Source: Rhizobium sullae (GTDB taxonomy: Bacteria > Pseudomonadota > Alphaproteobacteria > Rhizobiales > Rhizobiaceae). From it: a stretch of 64,000 nt of DNA. Location: assembly GCF_025200715.1 (NCBI RefSeq), contig NZ_CP104143.1:2108001-2172000 (forward strand), given 5' to 3'. Below, piece by piece: positions 26,152-35,106 of this stretch (the first letter of the stretch is position 1; every line of letters begins with the position of its first letter). Both the position numbers and the translations under genes were made by a program. A model generated the notes under the pieces. The model did not search any database and was not told where the DNA came from. It was given only the letters and a program-made list of their open reading frames with translations.

Positions 26152-26706
26152 TCAGTCCTTCTTCCAATCCTTGAGCACCGCAAAGGCAGAAGGCTTCTTG
26201 TCGTTTTCGCCGGTATCCTCGATATGGCCGGTAAACTCGACACCCTGCTTGCGGGGATAGGGATCGATCGCCAGCGCGGCGAATTCCATCACCACCTCAC
26301 CCGCGTCGATCGTGTCGCCGCAGAAGGTCTCCGGCAGGTCCGGCCCGTCGGGATCGAGAATCATTTCGCCGGCCTCGCTGGCCGGAGGTCGGGCGAGTTT
26401 CGAATTTTCGGGCACGAATATCTGATCGAACTGCTCGTCAATATCAGCCGGCACCGGCTCGAGCGTCACCACGCAGGCCTGAACGATCTTTGCCTGTACC
26501 CTGCCCTTCACGCGGATGCCATCCTTCTTCCAGCGATTGATCTGCAGGTCCGCACGCAGATCGTCGACGGACAGGACGTTCCAGTTTTCGGCAAGCGCCT
26601 TCCGCTCCTTCTCGTCCGCTTCGAGATGCACCTCGACGGGGTTCGCGGAGATATGGCCGACCTTGACGAGGTAAGAAAACGGAATGTCGTCGTTGCGGTG
26701 CTTCAT
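26152..26706 (-). CDS. DUF177 (YceD-like) protein
   Basis: The 184-residue product belongs to the YceD/DUF177 family. It shows the central RVQAKIVQACVVTLEPVP motif with its conserved Cys and the C-terminal FAALAIDPYPRKQGVEF followed by an acidic tail. In plants and bacteria the family is linked to 23S rRNA processing and large-subunit protein supply, and the gene often sits beside rpmF or plsX. The ATG at 26706 is preceded by AAGGAGGACGCC. The upstream chaperone gene ends 10 bp away, so the two are one transcript. Confidence 0.85.
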   Translation of the reverse strand: MKHRNDDIPFSYLVKVGHISANPVEVHLEADEKERKALAENWNVLSVDDLRADLQINRWKKDGIRVKGRVQAKIVQACVVTLEPVPADIDEQFDQIFVPENSKLARPPASEAGEMILDPDGPDLPETFCGDTIDAGEVVMEFAALAIDPYPRKQGVEFTGHIEDTGENDKKPSAFAVLKDWKKD

Positions 26707-26716
26707 GGCGTCCTCC

Positions 26717-27250
26717 TTACGCTGTCTGTGGCAGCGTCGCTGAGCCGGTGGCGATCCGGTCTTCGGACTGGGCCGACAGGTCGGCTTCGGCATCAAACAT
26801 CCAGTTGGCAAGCCTTGCCATATCGTAAGCGCCGGCGGCTTGCGGATGGATGTTGCGGTTAAGGGCTGCGGCAAGGGCCGCGCGGTCGCCGGCATCCATT
26901 GCCGCCGAATAGGATTCGAGCCGTCCATAGAACATGCCGGCAAGCTTCTTCATGCGTTTCGGCACACCATTGTCGCTGATGCCGAGTTCGCGGATCGAAT
27001 GGTCGATATCCTCAAAGAAGGCATCGACGATCTCCTGGGCGATTTCCTGTCCGCTGGTTCCGGAAGAGCGTGTGCGGCGGAAGAAGAGGATCATCACCAG
27101 CGACAGCATCTCGAAGCGGCCCATCACGGTGTCCGGAACATGCATGGTCTCATAGAATTCCGGCATGCGGGCTGCTGCGGTCAGTACCGAATACTGCCGC
27201 TCGACGATCACCTGATTATTGTTTTTCTTGCGAAAGAGCCCGAGGATCAT
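26717..27250 (-). CDS. Ubiquinol-cytochrome c chaperone (CBP3/UQCC1-like)
   Basis: The 177-residue protein has the conserved core MHVPDTVMGRFEMLSLVMIL and later DNGVPKRMKKLAGMFYGRLE, both hallmarks of the Ubiq_cyt_C_chap family. These proteins assist assembly of cytochrome b in the bc1 complex, probably at the inner membrane. I choose ATG 27250 (MILGLFRKK) over 27280 because GGAAGAAACA lies directly upstream. It opens the minus-strand group leading to DUF177 and plsX, and it diverges from bamE at 27496. Confidence 0.85.
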   Translation of the reverse strand: MILGLFRKKNNNQVIVERQYSVLTAAARMPEFYETMHVPDTVMGRFEMLSLVMILFFRRTRSSGTSGQEIAQEIVDAFFEDIDHSIRELGISDNGVPKRMKKLAGMFYGRLESYSAAMDAGDRAALAAALNRNIHPQAAGAYDMARLANWMFDAEADLSAQSEDRIATGSATLPQTA

Positions 27251-27495
27251 TGTTTCTTCCGGAAAAGCCTCATTCTTCACGCGGAGTTGCGTGGGTCGTG
27301 TTGCATGATTTCGAAAGCTGGTTTACCGAAGCAGGCGCGAATTGCAATGCCGAAGGTGGCCACTTTCGGGACAGTGCCCTCGTCGGTTCGATCTCGGGGA
27401 ATTGGGAGTATTCGACCCCGGAAAGGCCACAAAGGTTTTGCATCAGCGGTGATTGCAGGGCCGAGAAGTTGCCTATCGATACCTCAAGGGAGTAG

Positions 27496-28020
27496 ATGTC
27501 GTTGAAGAAACGGTATTTCAAGTCTGATATAAAATTCTTCAGCAGCGCAGCCATTGCCATCATGATTGCCTCAGCAAGCCTCACAGGTTGCCAAACGGGA
27601 ACAGTGCTCAACGGCGGCTATATCGTCGACGACCAATCCCTCAATCTCGTTCCGGAAGGCTCGAGCCGCGAACAGGTGCTCCTGTCGCTCGGCACGCCTT
27701 CGACGACGGCAACGTTCGACACCGAGGTCTTCTATTACATCTCACAGAAGCGCACTCGCGCCGTCGCCTTCCAGAAACTGAAGGTTGTCGATCAGAGCGT
27801 GCTTGCGATCTACTTCGACAAGGACGGTGTCGTCGCGCGCCGCGCGAACTACACGCTCCAGGACGGCAAGGTCTTCGATTCGGTCTCGCGCGTGACCGCA
27901 ACCGGTGGCCGCGAACTGACCTTCCTGCAGCAGGTTCTGGCAGGCGGCGCAGGCGGCGCAGCAAAGAGCCTTTTCGGAACGCCTTCAGGCAACCCACAGA
28001 ATCCTGCAAGTATCCGGTAA
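27496..28020 (+). CDS. bamE: Outer-membrane assembly lipoprotein BamE (SmpA/OmlA)
   Basis: The 174-residue product has a lipoprotein signal (lipobox LTGC, Cys near residue 32) and the SmpA/OmlA domain, seen in VPEGSSREQVLLSLGTPSTT and YYISQKRTRAVAF. BamE supports the BAM complex that folds outer-membrane beta-barrels. The alphaproteobacterial form has a C-terminal extension rich in Gly and Ala (AGGAGGAAKSLFG). It diverges from the bc1 chaperone gene with 245 bp between and converges on hppA with a shared terminator. Confidence 0.92.
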   Translation: MSLKKRYFKSDIKFFSSAAIAIMIASASLTGCQTGTVLNGGYIVDDQSLNLVPEGSSREQVLLSLGTPSTTATFDTEVFYYISQKRTRAVAFQKLKVVDQSVLAIYFDKDGVVARRANYTLQDGKVFDSVSRVTATGGRELTFLQQVLAGGAGGAAKSLFGTPSGNPQNPASIR

Positions 28021-28036
28021 ATATCCGACTCAACAA

Positions 28037-28069
28037 AGAAACCCGCCGGAGCGATCCGGCGGGTTTCTT
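28037..28069. terminator. Bidirectional terminator between bamE and hppA
   Basis: AGAAACCCGCCGGA (28037-28050) pairs with TCCGGCGGGTTTCT (28055-28068) around GCGA, one of the longest perfect stems in the window. T-rich sequence follows on the plus strand, and the A-rich 5' side gives T residues on the minus strand. It can therefore end both convergent genes. Confidence 0.88.
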
Positions 28070-28089
28070 CTTTGTCTCTATGCGTTCGA

Positions 28090-30225
28090 TCAGGCTAGGA
28101 CGGCCAAGAGCAGCAAGGCGACGATATTGGTGATCTTGATAGCCGGATTGACGGCCGGACCTGCGGTATCCTTATAAGGATCGCCGACCGTGTCGCCGGT
28201 GACGGAAGCCTTGTGTGCGTCCGAACCCTTCATGTGGCGGATGCCGTCCTTGTCGACGAAGCCGTCCTCGAAGGACTTCTTCGCGTTGTCCCATGCACCG
28301 CCGCCGGACGTCATCGAGATGGCGACGAACAGGCCGTTGATGATGACGCCGAGGAGCGACGCGCCGAGTGCGGCGAAGGCCGAGGCCTTGGAGCCGGAGA
28401 CCAGCAGAACACCGAAGTAGACGACGATCGGCGCCAGGACCGGCAACAGCGAGGGGATGATCATCTCGCGGATTGCGGCCTTGGTCAGAAGGTCGACGGC
28501 TTTACCGTAGTCCGGCTTTTCCGTGCCCTGCATGATGCCCGGCTTTTCCTTGAACTGACGGCGCACTTCCTCGACGATCGCGCCGGCGGCGCGGCCGACG
28601 GCCGTCATGGCGATACCACCGAAGAGGTAGGGAATGAGCCCACCGAAAATCAGTCCAGCCACCACATAGGGGTTGGAGAGATCGAATGAAATTTCCCCTA
28701 TGCCGGCGAAGTAGGGAAACTTGTCGCCATTTGCCGCAAAATACTTGAGGTCATAGGAATAGGCCGCAAAGAGCACGAGAGCGCCAAGACCGGCAGAGCC
28801 GATCGCGTAGCCCTTGGTCACGGCCTTCGTCGTGTTGCCGACGGCGTCGAGCGCATCCGTCGATTTGCGGACTTCCGGCGGCAGATGGGACATTTCGGCA
28901 ATGCCGCCGGCATTGTCGGTCACAGGACCGAAGGCATCGAGCGCGACGATCATCCCGGCAAGGCCGAGCATGGCGGTAACGGCGATGCCGGTGCCGAAGA
29001 GGCCGGCGAGCTGGTAGGTGCCGATAATGCCGCCCACGATGACGATCGCAGGCAGCGCCGTCGATTCCAGCGAGACCGCAAGGCCCTGGATGACGTTCGT
29101 GCCGTGGCCGGTCACGGATGCCTGGGCGATCGAATTGACCGGGCGCTTGTTAGTGCCGGTATAATATTCGGTGATGACGACAATGAGCGCCGTTACCAGG
29201 AGGCCGACGAGGCCGCAGAAGAAGAGATTGGTGCCCGTAATATCCGCACCGCCGGCCTGTCCGAGCGAACCCCAACCCACCGTCAACGATGTTGCGGCGC
29301 CGAGACCGATGATCGACAGGAGGCCGGTGACGACAAGGCCCTTATAGAGAGCGCCCATGATCGAGCCGTTGGTGCCGAGCTTGACGAAGAAGGTGCCGGC
29401 GATCGACGTGAGGATGCAGGCGCCGCAGATTGCCAGCGGATAGATCATCGCCGATTGCAGGATCGGCGCGCCGGCAAAGAAGATCGAGGCGAGAACCATG
29501 GTGGCGACGACGGAGACGGCATAGGTCTCGAAAAGGTCGGCAGCCATGCCAGCGCAGTCGCCGACATTGTCGCCGACGTTGTCCGCGATCGTCGCCGGAT
29601 TGCGCGGATCGTCTTCCGGAATGCCTGCCTCGACCTTGCCGACGAGATCGCCGCCGACATCGGCACCCTTGGTAAAGATACCGCCGCCGAGACGGGCGAA
29701 GATCGAGATCAGCGAGGCACCGAAGCCGAGCGCGACAAGCGCATCGATGACTTCGCGCGCACCACTTTCATGACCGAGCAAAATTGTAAGGATGAAATAA
29801 TAGATGGATACGCCGAGCAGCGCCAAACCGGCGACCAGCATGCCGGTGATGGCTCCGGATTTGAAGGCGATATCGAGGCCGGCCGAGAGGCTGTGCGATG
29901 CGGCCTGCGCCGTGCGGACGTTGGCACGAACGGATACGTGCATGCCGATAAAGCCGGCGGCACCGGAAAGCACAGCGCCGATCAGAAAGCCGATGGCGGC
30001 CATGCCGGAGAGAAGCAGCCAGGCTGCAATGAAAACAACGATGCCGACGATCGCGATCGTCTTGTACTGGCGCATGAGATAGGCCTGCGCGCCTTCACGG
30101 ATATAACCCGCGATTTCCTGCATGCGGCTGTTTCCCTGATCGGCGGCCAGCACCGAACGGGTTGCCCAGATGGCATAAACCACCGAGAGCAGACCGCATG
30201 CAATTACGCATAAAAGAATGATCAT
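28090..30225 (-). CDS. hppA: Proton-translocating inorganic pyrophosphatase
   Basis: The 711-residue protein has about sixteen membrane helices. Its catalytic loops include [20 protein letters not shown] and [18 protein letters not shown], which bind Mg-pyrophosphate. The motif [14 protein letters not shown] has Lys where potassium-dependent enzymes have Ala, so this is the K+-independent, proton-pumping type. It couples pyrophosphate hydrolysis to proton export, or to acidocalcisome filling as reported in Agrobacterium. The start is ATG 30225, after GGAGGAAAGAGC; an open frame reaches 30300 without a better site. Confidence 0.96.
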   Translation of the reverse strand: MIILLCVIACGLLSVVYAIWATRSVLAADQGNSRMQEIAGYIREGAQAYLMRQYKTIAIVGIVVFIAAWLLLSGMAAIGFLIGAVLSGAAGFIGMHVSVRANVRTAQAASHSLSAGLDIAFKSGAITGMLVAGLALLGVSIYYFILTILLGHESGAREVIDALVALGFGASLISIFARLGGGIFTKGADVGGDLVGKVEAGIPEDDPRNPATIADNVGDNVGDCAGMAADLFETYAVSVVATMVLASIFFAGAPILQSAMIYPLAICGACILTSIAGTFFVKLGTNGSIMGALYKGLVVTGLLSIIGLGAATSLTVGWGSLGQAGGADITGTNLFFCGLVGLLVTALIVVITEYYTGTNKRPVNSIAQASVTGHGTNVIQGLAVSLESTALPAIVIVGGIIGTYQLAGLFGTGIAVTAMLGLAGMIVALDAFGPVTDNAGGIAEMSHLPPEVRKSTDALDAVGNTTKAVTKGYAIGSAGLGALVLFAAYSYDLKYFAANGDKFPYFAGIGEISFDLSNPYVVAGLIFGGLIPYLFGGIAMTAVGRAAGAIVEEVRRQFKEKPGIMQGTEKPDYGKAVDLLTKAAIREMIIPSLLPVLAPIVVYFGVLLVSGSKASAFAALGASLLGVIINGLFVAISMTSGGGAWDNAKKSFEDGFVDKDGIRHMKGSDAHKASVTGDTVGDPYKDTAGPAVNPAIKITNIVALLLLAVLA

Positions 30226-30358
30226 TTCGCTCTTTCCTCCAAAAGTGCCGGAGCACTCCTCCCTCCGGCCACGAACGCAGCCGAATCGTCTTCTCTCCAC
30301 AGAAACGCTCTAGCTTTGCGTGCGGAGATTGCGGGGTGAGAAACAGGACGTCAAGACC

Positions 30359-30379
30359 GCAAGGGACGAAAACCCTTGC
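30359..30379 (-). terminator. Hairpin after nusB
   Basis: GCAAGGG (30359-30365) and CCCTTGC (30373-30379) form a 7-bp stem with a 7-nt loop, 45 bp past the nusB stop. There is no run of T after the hairpin on the minus strand, so it may be a weak or factor-dependent terminator, or it may protect the 3' end. Confidence 0.45.
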
Positions 30380-30423
30380 AGTGCAGCGTAAAGAGCGAAA
30401 TGGTCCGATAGAGGACGGAAGGC

Positions 30424-30906
30424 CTACTTCTTCGTCTCGCCGCGCACCTGTTTGGCGATGCGGTCGAGAACGGCGTTGACGAGCTTCGGCTCGTCATCCT
30501 CAAAGAAGGCCTGGGCGATCTCGACATATTCCGTTACGATCACGGCTACCGGCACGTCCTTGCGGTCGAGAAGTTCAAAGACGCCAGCGCGCAGGATGGC
30601 CCGCACGGTGCTATCCAGGCGCGACAGCGCCCAGTCGTCCTGCAGGGCGGAGGCGATCAAAGGATCGAGACGAACCTGCTCGCGCACGACGCCCGAGACG
30701 ATGGAGCGGAACCACGAGGCATCGGCCTTGAGATAGGTTTCGCCGTCGATTTCCTGGCCGAGGCGATGCGCCTCGTATTCGGCGACGATTTCCAAGACGC
30801 CGGTGCCGCCGATATCCATCTGGTAGAGCGCCTGAACGGCAGCCAGACGCGCAGCGCCGCGCTGGTTTGCAGTTTTCACCTGACGCTCCGGATTTTCATT
30901 GCTCAT
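30424..30906 (-). CDS. nusB: Transcription antitermination protein NusB
   Basis: The 160-residue protein has the all-helical NusB fold with [20 protein letters not shown] near the N-terminus and the terminal helix region [20 protein letters not shown]. It joins NusE (S10) on boxA RNA for antitermination of rRNA operons. Its ATG overlaps the ribH stop by 4 bp, the classical ribH-nusB coupling. The stretch [20 protein letters not shown] is conserved in the family. Confidence 0.95.
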   Translation of the reverse strand: MSNENPERQVKTANQRGAARLAAVQALYQMDIGGTGVLEIVAEYEAHRLGQEIDGETYLKADASWFRSIVSGVVREQVRLDPLIASALQDDWALSRLDSTVRAILRAGVFELLDRKDVPVAVIVTEYVEIAQAFFEDDEPKLVNAVLDRIAKQVRGETKK

Positions 30907-31364
30907 TCGTATGCACCCAGTTTCTTCTTCAGCTCAATCATCGTGAGAGCTGCGCGAGCGGCAAATCCGCCCTTGTCCTTCTCCGAGCGGCGGGCGCGTG
31001 CCCAGGCCTGCTCATCGTCTTCGACCGTCAGGATGCCGTTGCCTATGGCAAGGGATTCGCTGACGGCGAGATCCATCAGTGCGCGCGAGGATTCGTTCGA
31101 CACGATGTCGAAGTGATAGGTCTCGCCGCGGATGACCATGCCGAGCGCGACATAGCCGTCATAATGCGTGCCGCCATTGTCGGCCCCATCGAGGGCCATG
31201 GCAATCGTCGGCGGAATTTCCAAAGCGCCCGGAACGGTGACGACATCGTAGGTCGCGCCCGCTTCCTTGAGCGCAAAGGTGGCTCCTTCCAGAAGCGCGT
31301 CGGCCATGTCGTCGTAGAAGCGGGCTTCGACGATCAAAATATGGGGAGCGTTATCTCGCGCCAT
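30903..31364 (-). CDS. ribH: 6,7-Dimethyl-8-ribityllumazine synthase
   Basis: The 153-residue protein has the lumazine synthase landmarks [15 protein letters not shown], the [14 protein letters not shown] segment with the catalytic His, and [17 protein letters not shown]. It makes the riboflavin precursor lumazine and forms 60-mer or smaller shells. It is the first gene of ribH-nusB. The other riboflavin genes (ribD, ribE) lie 1.8 kb upstream on the same strand, separated by three plus-strand genes. Confidence 0.95.
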   Translation of the reverse strand: MARDNAPHILIVEARFYDDMADALLEGATFALKEAGATYDVVTVPGALEIPPTIAMALDGADNGGTHYDGYVALGMVIRGETYHFDIVSNESSRALMDLAVSESLAIGNGILTVEDDEQAWARARRSEKDKGGFAARAALTMIELKKKLGAYE

Positions 31365-31696
31365 GCATCACCTTCGGTTTCTGAGGACTTGCCATTCGGC
31401 AGGCCGCGGTCAAAACATGCCTTTCGACGAATGGCAAGCAAATTCGGATCATGGCCGGAATGCAAATCCGGAAATCCCTGCAACAGGATATCAGAAATAT
31501 ACGCAGGCCGCTTACGCCGCGCCTCGCAAGCACGTTGAAAACGGCAAATCGAGGGCAATCGGCATGAACAATTTGTAATGTTATTTCAGGTAGTTAGCTA
31601 TTGATTTAGCGCCGCGGCCGACCCAACTCAAGAAGCGTAACGCCGACGATCCCCTGCGCGACAGCCGACCGTCATAGCAGATGAAAGGATACCATC
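31365..31696. other. Intergenic region upstream of ribH
   Basis: This 332-bp divergent spacer between ribH and the exported protein gene holds no gene I can support. I looked for an FMN riboswitch before ribH and did not see its conserved helices. The AT-rich part around 31575-31610 is the likely promoter area for the plus-strand gene. Confidence 0.45.
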
Positions 31697-32056
31697 ATGA
31701 ACCGCGTTGCCACAATCGCCATCGTTTCCGCCTTTTCCTCCCTCGCGCTTGCCGGCGCCAGCCGGGCGGAAAGCTTTGGCATGAACAGCCCATCGGGCAT
31801 CGAACAGACGCTCCGCAATTTCCGGGGCAACGACTTCAACGTTGAGCATTTCTATAACTGGCGCGATGCAGGTCCCGAAGCTTATGGTCCGCGCTCCGCT
31901 CCGCCGCGCTCAGCACAGGATGTGCGGCAGATCCAGGCATCGATCGGCGCCAACAGGATGCTGACGCGCAAGCTCGCCAATGACGGTGTCAATGTCCGCA
32001 ACGTCATCAATGCCGAAAAGGCGGCCGACGGCAGCATCACCTTCTACATCGACTGA
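31697..32056 (+). CDS. Small exported protein of unknown function
   Basis: The 119-residue protein has a signal peptide (MNRVATIAIVSAFSSLALAG, ending SRA near residue 24). The mature part of about 95 residues contains NFRGNDFNVEHFYNWRDA and DVRQIQASIGANRMLTRKLA, with no cysteines. It is probably periplasmic. The AAGGAT-type ribosome site lies about 10 bp before the ATG. It is the first of three plus-strand genes that sit between ribH and ribE. I do not recognise a family. Confidence 0.65.
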   Translation: MNRVATIAIVSAFSSLALAGASRAESFGMNSPSGIEQTLRNFRGNDFNVEHFYNWRDAGPEAYGPRSAPPRSAQDVRQIQASIGANRMLTRKLANDGVNVRNVINAEKAADGSITFYID

Positions 32057-32169
32057 TGGGCATGAGGCGGCACAGCGATTTGCGCCGCCTCTCCCCGACA
32101 ATTCTGCTGGCGCCTATTGAAAACTATCCCGGATTAATGGTCTGTTCCCTCTACAAAAGGGAAGAAGAC

Positions 32170-32673
32170 ATGCCACGGGACATCAAACCAGTTCTCAACA
32201 TTGCCGACCTGACACTGGAGCAATGGAAACAGGGCGCGCTCTACGAGAGCGCCGACACATCCTTCGGCCGCCTGCTCGGCCTTTCCAATCTCGGGATCAG
32301 CTACAACGAGGTGCCGCCCGGCAAGTCGGGCTGTCCGTTCCACAACCATCATGTCGAAGATGAGTTGTTCTTCGTGATCGAAGGAACAGGGGAATATCGC
32401 TTCGGAAGCGAACGCTATCCGATCAAGAAAGGCGACACGCTCGGCGCGCCCGCCGGGGGCAAGGAAACGGCGCATCAGATCCTCAACACCGGCAGCACGA
32501 CTCTGATCTATCTCGGCATCTCCACGATGGCGAAGACTGAGATCGTCGAATACCCGGATTCCGGAAAATTCCTTGCCAAGACGAACCGTGACGGCACAAG
32601 ATCCGGCCGCTTCGCCGTCATCGGACGCGAAGAGAGCAATCTTGACTATTGGGACGGGGAGCCCTGCGCGTAA
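32170..32673 (+). CDS. Cupin-domain protein
   Basis: The 167-residue product is a single-domain cupin. Motif 1 reads CPFHNHHVEDELFFVIEGTG, with the metal-binding His and Glu residues, and motif 2 includes GDTLGAPAGGKETAHQI with the last His. Such proteins may be isomerases, dioxygenases or metabolite sensors; the substrate cannot be predicted. I start at ATG 32170 (MPRDIKPVLNIADL), after GAAGAAGAC, because upstream residues in the same frame do not look like protein. It precedes a GNAT gene by 27 bp. Confidence 0.82.
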   Translation: MPRDIKPVLNIADLTLEQWKQGALYESADTSFGRLLGLSNLGISYNEVPPGKSGCPFHNHHVEDELFFVIEGTGEYRFGSERYPIKKGDTLGAPAGGKETAHQILNTGSTTLIYLGISTMAKTEIVEYPDSGKFLAKTNRDGTRSGRFAVIGREESNLDYWDGEPCA

Positions 32674-32700
32674 CGCGCAGTTTTTCAGAGAGCGATATTC

Positions 32701-33234
32701 ATGATCGATATTCCGACCATCGAAACGGAGCGATTGGTTCTGCGCCCGCACCGGCTCGATGATTTCGACGTCTATGTCGGTTTGTGGGCCGATGAAGACG
32801 TCGTCCGCTATATCAGCGGTGTGCCATCAACACGCGAACAGACATGGTCCCGCCTCATAAGGGCGAGCGGAATGTGGCATCATATGGGTTTCGGCTTTCT
32901 AATCATCGAAGAAAAGGAAAGCGGGCGGCTGATCGGCGAAGCGGGCTTCCATGAAGCCCGCCGCGACATGTTTCCCTCCATCGAGGAAACATTGGAAACC
33001 GGCTGGGTGTTGCTGCCTTCAGCACACGGACGGGGCTATGCGACTGAAGCGCTCGCGGCGCTGATCGCATGGGCCGACCGTCATATCCCCGGCAAGGAGA
33101 TGACCTGCATTATCAGCCCTGATAACAAACCATCGCTACGCGTCGCGGAAAAGCTCGGCTTCCGTGAAGTGACACGCACCAATTATCACGGCGAAATCAT
33201 TCTGTTCTCGCGGCAGGGAACTCAGCCAGCCTAG
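32701..33234 (+). CDS. RimJ/RimL-type GNAT acetyltransferase
   Basis: The 177-residue protein starts MIDIPTIETERLVLRPHRLD, the standard opening of the RimJ/RimL group. The acetyl-CoA loop is seen in SAHGRGYATEALAALIAWAD, and DNKPSLRVAEKLGFRE completes the fold. It probably acetylates an N-terminus, an amino acid or a small molecule. Its last 38 bp overlap the 3' end of ribE on the other strand, which is unusual for a core gene and fits a later insertion of this gene group. Confidence 0.85.
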   Translation: MIDIPTIETERLVLRPHRLDDFDVYVGLWADEDVVRYISGVPSTREQTWSRLIRASGMWHHMGFGFLIIEEKESGRLIGEAGFHEARRDMFPSIEETLETGWVLLPSAHGRGYATEALAALIAWADRHIPGKEMTCIISPDNKPSLRVAEKLGFREVTRTNYHGEIILFSRQGTQPA

Positions 33235-33817
33235 CCGCATAGCGCGCCATCGTGTCGACTTCGAAATTGACGAAGTCGCCCGCCTGGCGCTCGCCCCAGG
33301 TGGTGACCTCGAGCGTGTGGCGGATCAGCAGGACGTCGAAATCCGTTCCATTGACGGCATTGACCGTCAGCGACGTGCCATCGAGCGCGATCGAGCCCTT
33401 GGGCGCCACGAACTTTGCAAGATGCTCCGGCGCACGCAGGCGGAAGCGGGTCGCGTCACCCTCGGTGGTCACCGACAGGATTTCCGCCTTGCCGTCGACA
33501 TGCCCGGAGACGATGTGGCCGCCGAGTTCGTCGCCGATCTTCAGGGAGCGCTCGAGATTGACGCGGGTGCCTGATTTCCAGTTCGTGAGCGTCGTGAGCC
33601 TCAGCGCCTCTTCCCAGGCCTCCACCTCGAACCAGCGGCCGTTGCTGCCTTCGCCCGGCAGGCCGGTTACCGTGAGGCAAATGCCCGAGTGGGAAATCGA
33701 CGCACCCATATCGATGGTCTTGGGGTCGTAATTAGTCGCGACGCGGAGCTTCACACCCTCGTTCATGGGCGAAATGGATTCGATCGTGCCGATATCGGTG
33801 ACAATTCCGGTGAACAT
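33197..33817 (-). CDS. ribE: Riboflavin synthase (alpha subunit)
   Basis: The 206-residue protein has the two-fold repeated lumazine-binding domains. The first starts MFTGIVTDIGTIESI and carries SISHSGICLTVTG. The second contains GGHIVSGHVDGKAEI and SIALDGTSLTVNAV. It converts two lumazines to riboflavin and a pyrimidinedione. Its ATG overlaps the ribD stop (TGATG), so translation is coupled. The symbol ribC is also used in some organisms. Confidence 0.95.
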   Translation of the reverse strand: MFTGIVTDIGTIESISPMNEGVKLRVATNYDPKTIDMGASISHSGICLTVTGLPGEGSNGRWFEVEAWEEALRLTTLTNWKSGTRVNLERSLKIGDELGGHIVSGHVDGKAEILSVTTEGDATRFRLRAPEHLAKFVAPKGSIALDGTSLTVNAVNGTDFDVLLIRHTLEVTTWGERQAGDFVNFEVDTMARYAARLAEFPAARTE

Positions 33818-35103
33818 CAGGATTCTCTTTCGTATTCGTCCAGCCGGTCGTCGCCGAACATGAATGTGCCCTTGTGGACAAAACCCGGTGGCATATCGGT
33901 CTTCGTCAAAGGCGATTCAATACCGCCTTCGCCGATGATCACCTGCCCCTGGTAAAGCTGGATGCGGTCGACGAGACCGACGTCGAGGAAAAGCCGCGCC
34001 GTCTTCGCGCCACCCTCGATGAGGAGCGAGGAGATGCCGCGCGAGGCAAGTGCAGGGAGCAGCACTTCGGGATGGTAAGGATTGCAGTAAAGGATTTCGA
34101 CGCCTGCGGATTCCAGGGCTGAACGGCGGGTTTCGATTTCGAAGGTTTCGGCGAATGGCTTACCCCCCTCTGCCCCGCTGGGCATCTCCCGCACAAGTGG
34201 AAAGATTGGACGAGCGTGGGCTGCCTGCCCCTCATTCTCGGTCACGGGGGTCGAACTATCGCCGCCGGATTTTCTGGAATTAGGATCGTGCTGCTCGCCA
34301 ATCTCTCCCGTTGTGGGGGAGATGTCCGGCCGGACAGAAGGGGGGGCCTCGCTGGCAACCACGATGACCGGCACGTCTCGCGCCGACCTGACCAGCTTGC
34401 TCGTGAGCGGCAAGTCAAGCCAAGGATCAAGCACGACCCGCACCGGCGACAGCGATTGCAAGCCCGGCGTTCGCACCGTCAGTTCCGGATCGTCGGCGAT
34501 CGCCGTGCCGATGCCGACGAGGATGGCGTCGGTTTTGGCGCGGAGCGCCTGAACCTGCGCGCGCGCAAGCGGGCCGGTGATGGCGATCTGTCCCTCGCCT
34601 TTGCGGCCGATCATGCCGTCGGCCGAAACGGCAAGCTTGACGGTCACATAGGGCCGGTTCTTCGCCTGCCGGGTGAGATAGCCGGCAAGCGAGCGAGCGC
34701 CTTCCTCCTCCAGCACGCCGGTGTCAACCTCAATACCGGCGTCGCGCAGCATGGCGATACCGCGGCCGGAAACGCGGGCGTCAGGATCCGTAACACTGAT
34801 AACAACGCGGGCGACACCAGTAGCGATCAGCGCTTCCGCGCAGGGCGGCGTCTTGCCGTGATGCGAGCAGGGTTCGAGCGTCACATAGGCGGTGGCGCCG
34901 CGGGCAAGATCGCCTGCCTCGGCAAGCGCCTGCGGCTCGGCATGCGGACGGCCCCCAAGCGCGGTAACCGCACGCCCTACGATTTCGCCGTCTCTGACGA
35001 TAACGCAGCCGACGGAGGGATTAGTCGAGGTCTGGCCGAGATGCAAAAGACCAAGACGGATTGCCTCGGCCATGAAACGCTCGTCCTGCGGCCCCGTGCT
35101 CAT
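33817..35103 (-). CDS. ribD: Bifunctional diaminohydroxyphosphoribosylaminopyrimidine deaminase/reductase
   Basis: The 428-residue protein has an N-terminal deaminase with the zinc motifs PHAEPQAL and PCSHHGKTPPC (residues about 52-90). The C-terminal reductase domain includes RPYVTVKLAVSADGMIG and LLIEGGAKTARLFLDVGLVD. It catalyses two early steps of riboflavin synthesis. Family members are usually about 360-370 residues. The excess sits at residues about 253-314, a hydrophilic stretch (NSRKSGGDSSTPVTENEGQA) encoded entirely by a repeat element at 34162-34347. The frame stays open, so a functional enzyme with a surface loop is plausible. Confidence 0.93.
   Translation of the reverse strand: MSTGPQDERFMAEAIRLGLLHLGQTSTNPSVGCVIVRDGEIVGRAVTALGGRPHAEPQALAEAGDLARGATAYVTLEPCSHHGKTPPCAEALIATGVARVVISVTDPDARVSGRGIAMLRDAGIEVDTGVLEEEGARSLAGYLTRQAKNRPYVTVKLAVSADGMIGRKGEGQIAITGPLARAQVQALRAKTDAILVGIGTAIADDPELTVRTPGLQSLSPVRVVLDPWLDLPLTSKLVRSARDVPVIVVASEAPPSVRPDISPTTGEIGEQHDPNSRKSGGDSSTPVTENEGQAAHARPIFPLVREMPSGAEGGKPFAETFEIETRRSALESAGVEILYCNPYHPEVLLPALASRGISSLLIEGGAKTARLFLDVGLVDRIQLYQGQVIIGEGGIESPLTKTDMPPGFVHKGTFMFGDDRLDEYERES
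34162..34347. repeat. RIME-like palindromic element inserted in frame in ribD
   Basis: The left arm (34162-34209) and right arm (34298-34347) are long inverted repeats of about 48 bp, with some mismatches, around an 88-bp centre. Each arm contains two smaller palindromes: GTCCGGCCGGAC (34324-34335) and a CTCCC...GGGAG hairpin on the right, and their diverged versions on the left. The ATCTCCCxxxxxTGGGGGAGAT pattern and the GGGGGG ends are like the rhizobial intergenic mosaic elements (RIME). The length, 186 bp, is a multiple of three and contains no stop in the ribD frame. Confidence 0.75.
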
Positions 35104-35106
35104 GGC

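Noticed and set aside
27320..27470. tRNA-like GGTTCGA near 27389.
   Set aside because: No acceptor or anticodon stem can be built around it.
28885..30213. Long open plus-strand frame opposite hppA (442 codons).
   Set aside because: It mirrors the hppA codon pattern, is rich in Asp, Arg and Glu without any domain, and lies entirely inside a clear real gene.
31363..31578. Plus-strand 71-codon frame upstream of ribH.
   Set aside because: No ribosome site or family pattern; it begins antisense to the ribH start.
31365..31600. Possible FMN riboswitch before ribH.
   Set aside because: The conserved FMN-element helices and the AGGGxAxxGC-like core were not found on the ribH strand.
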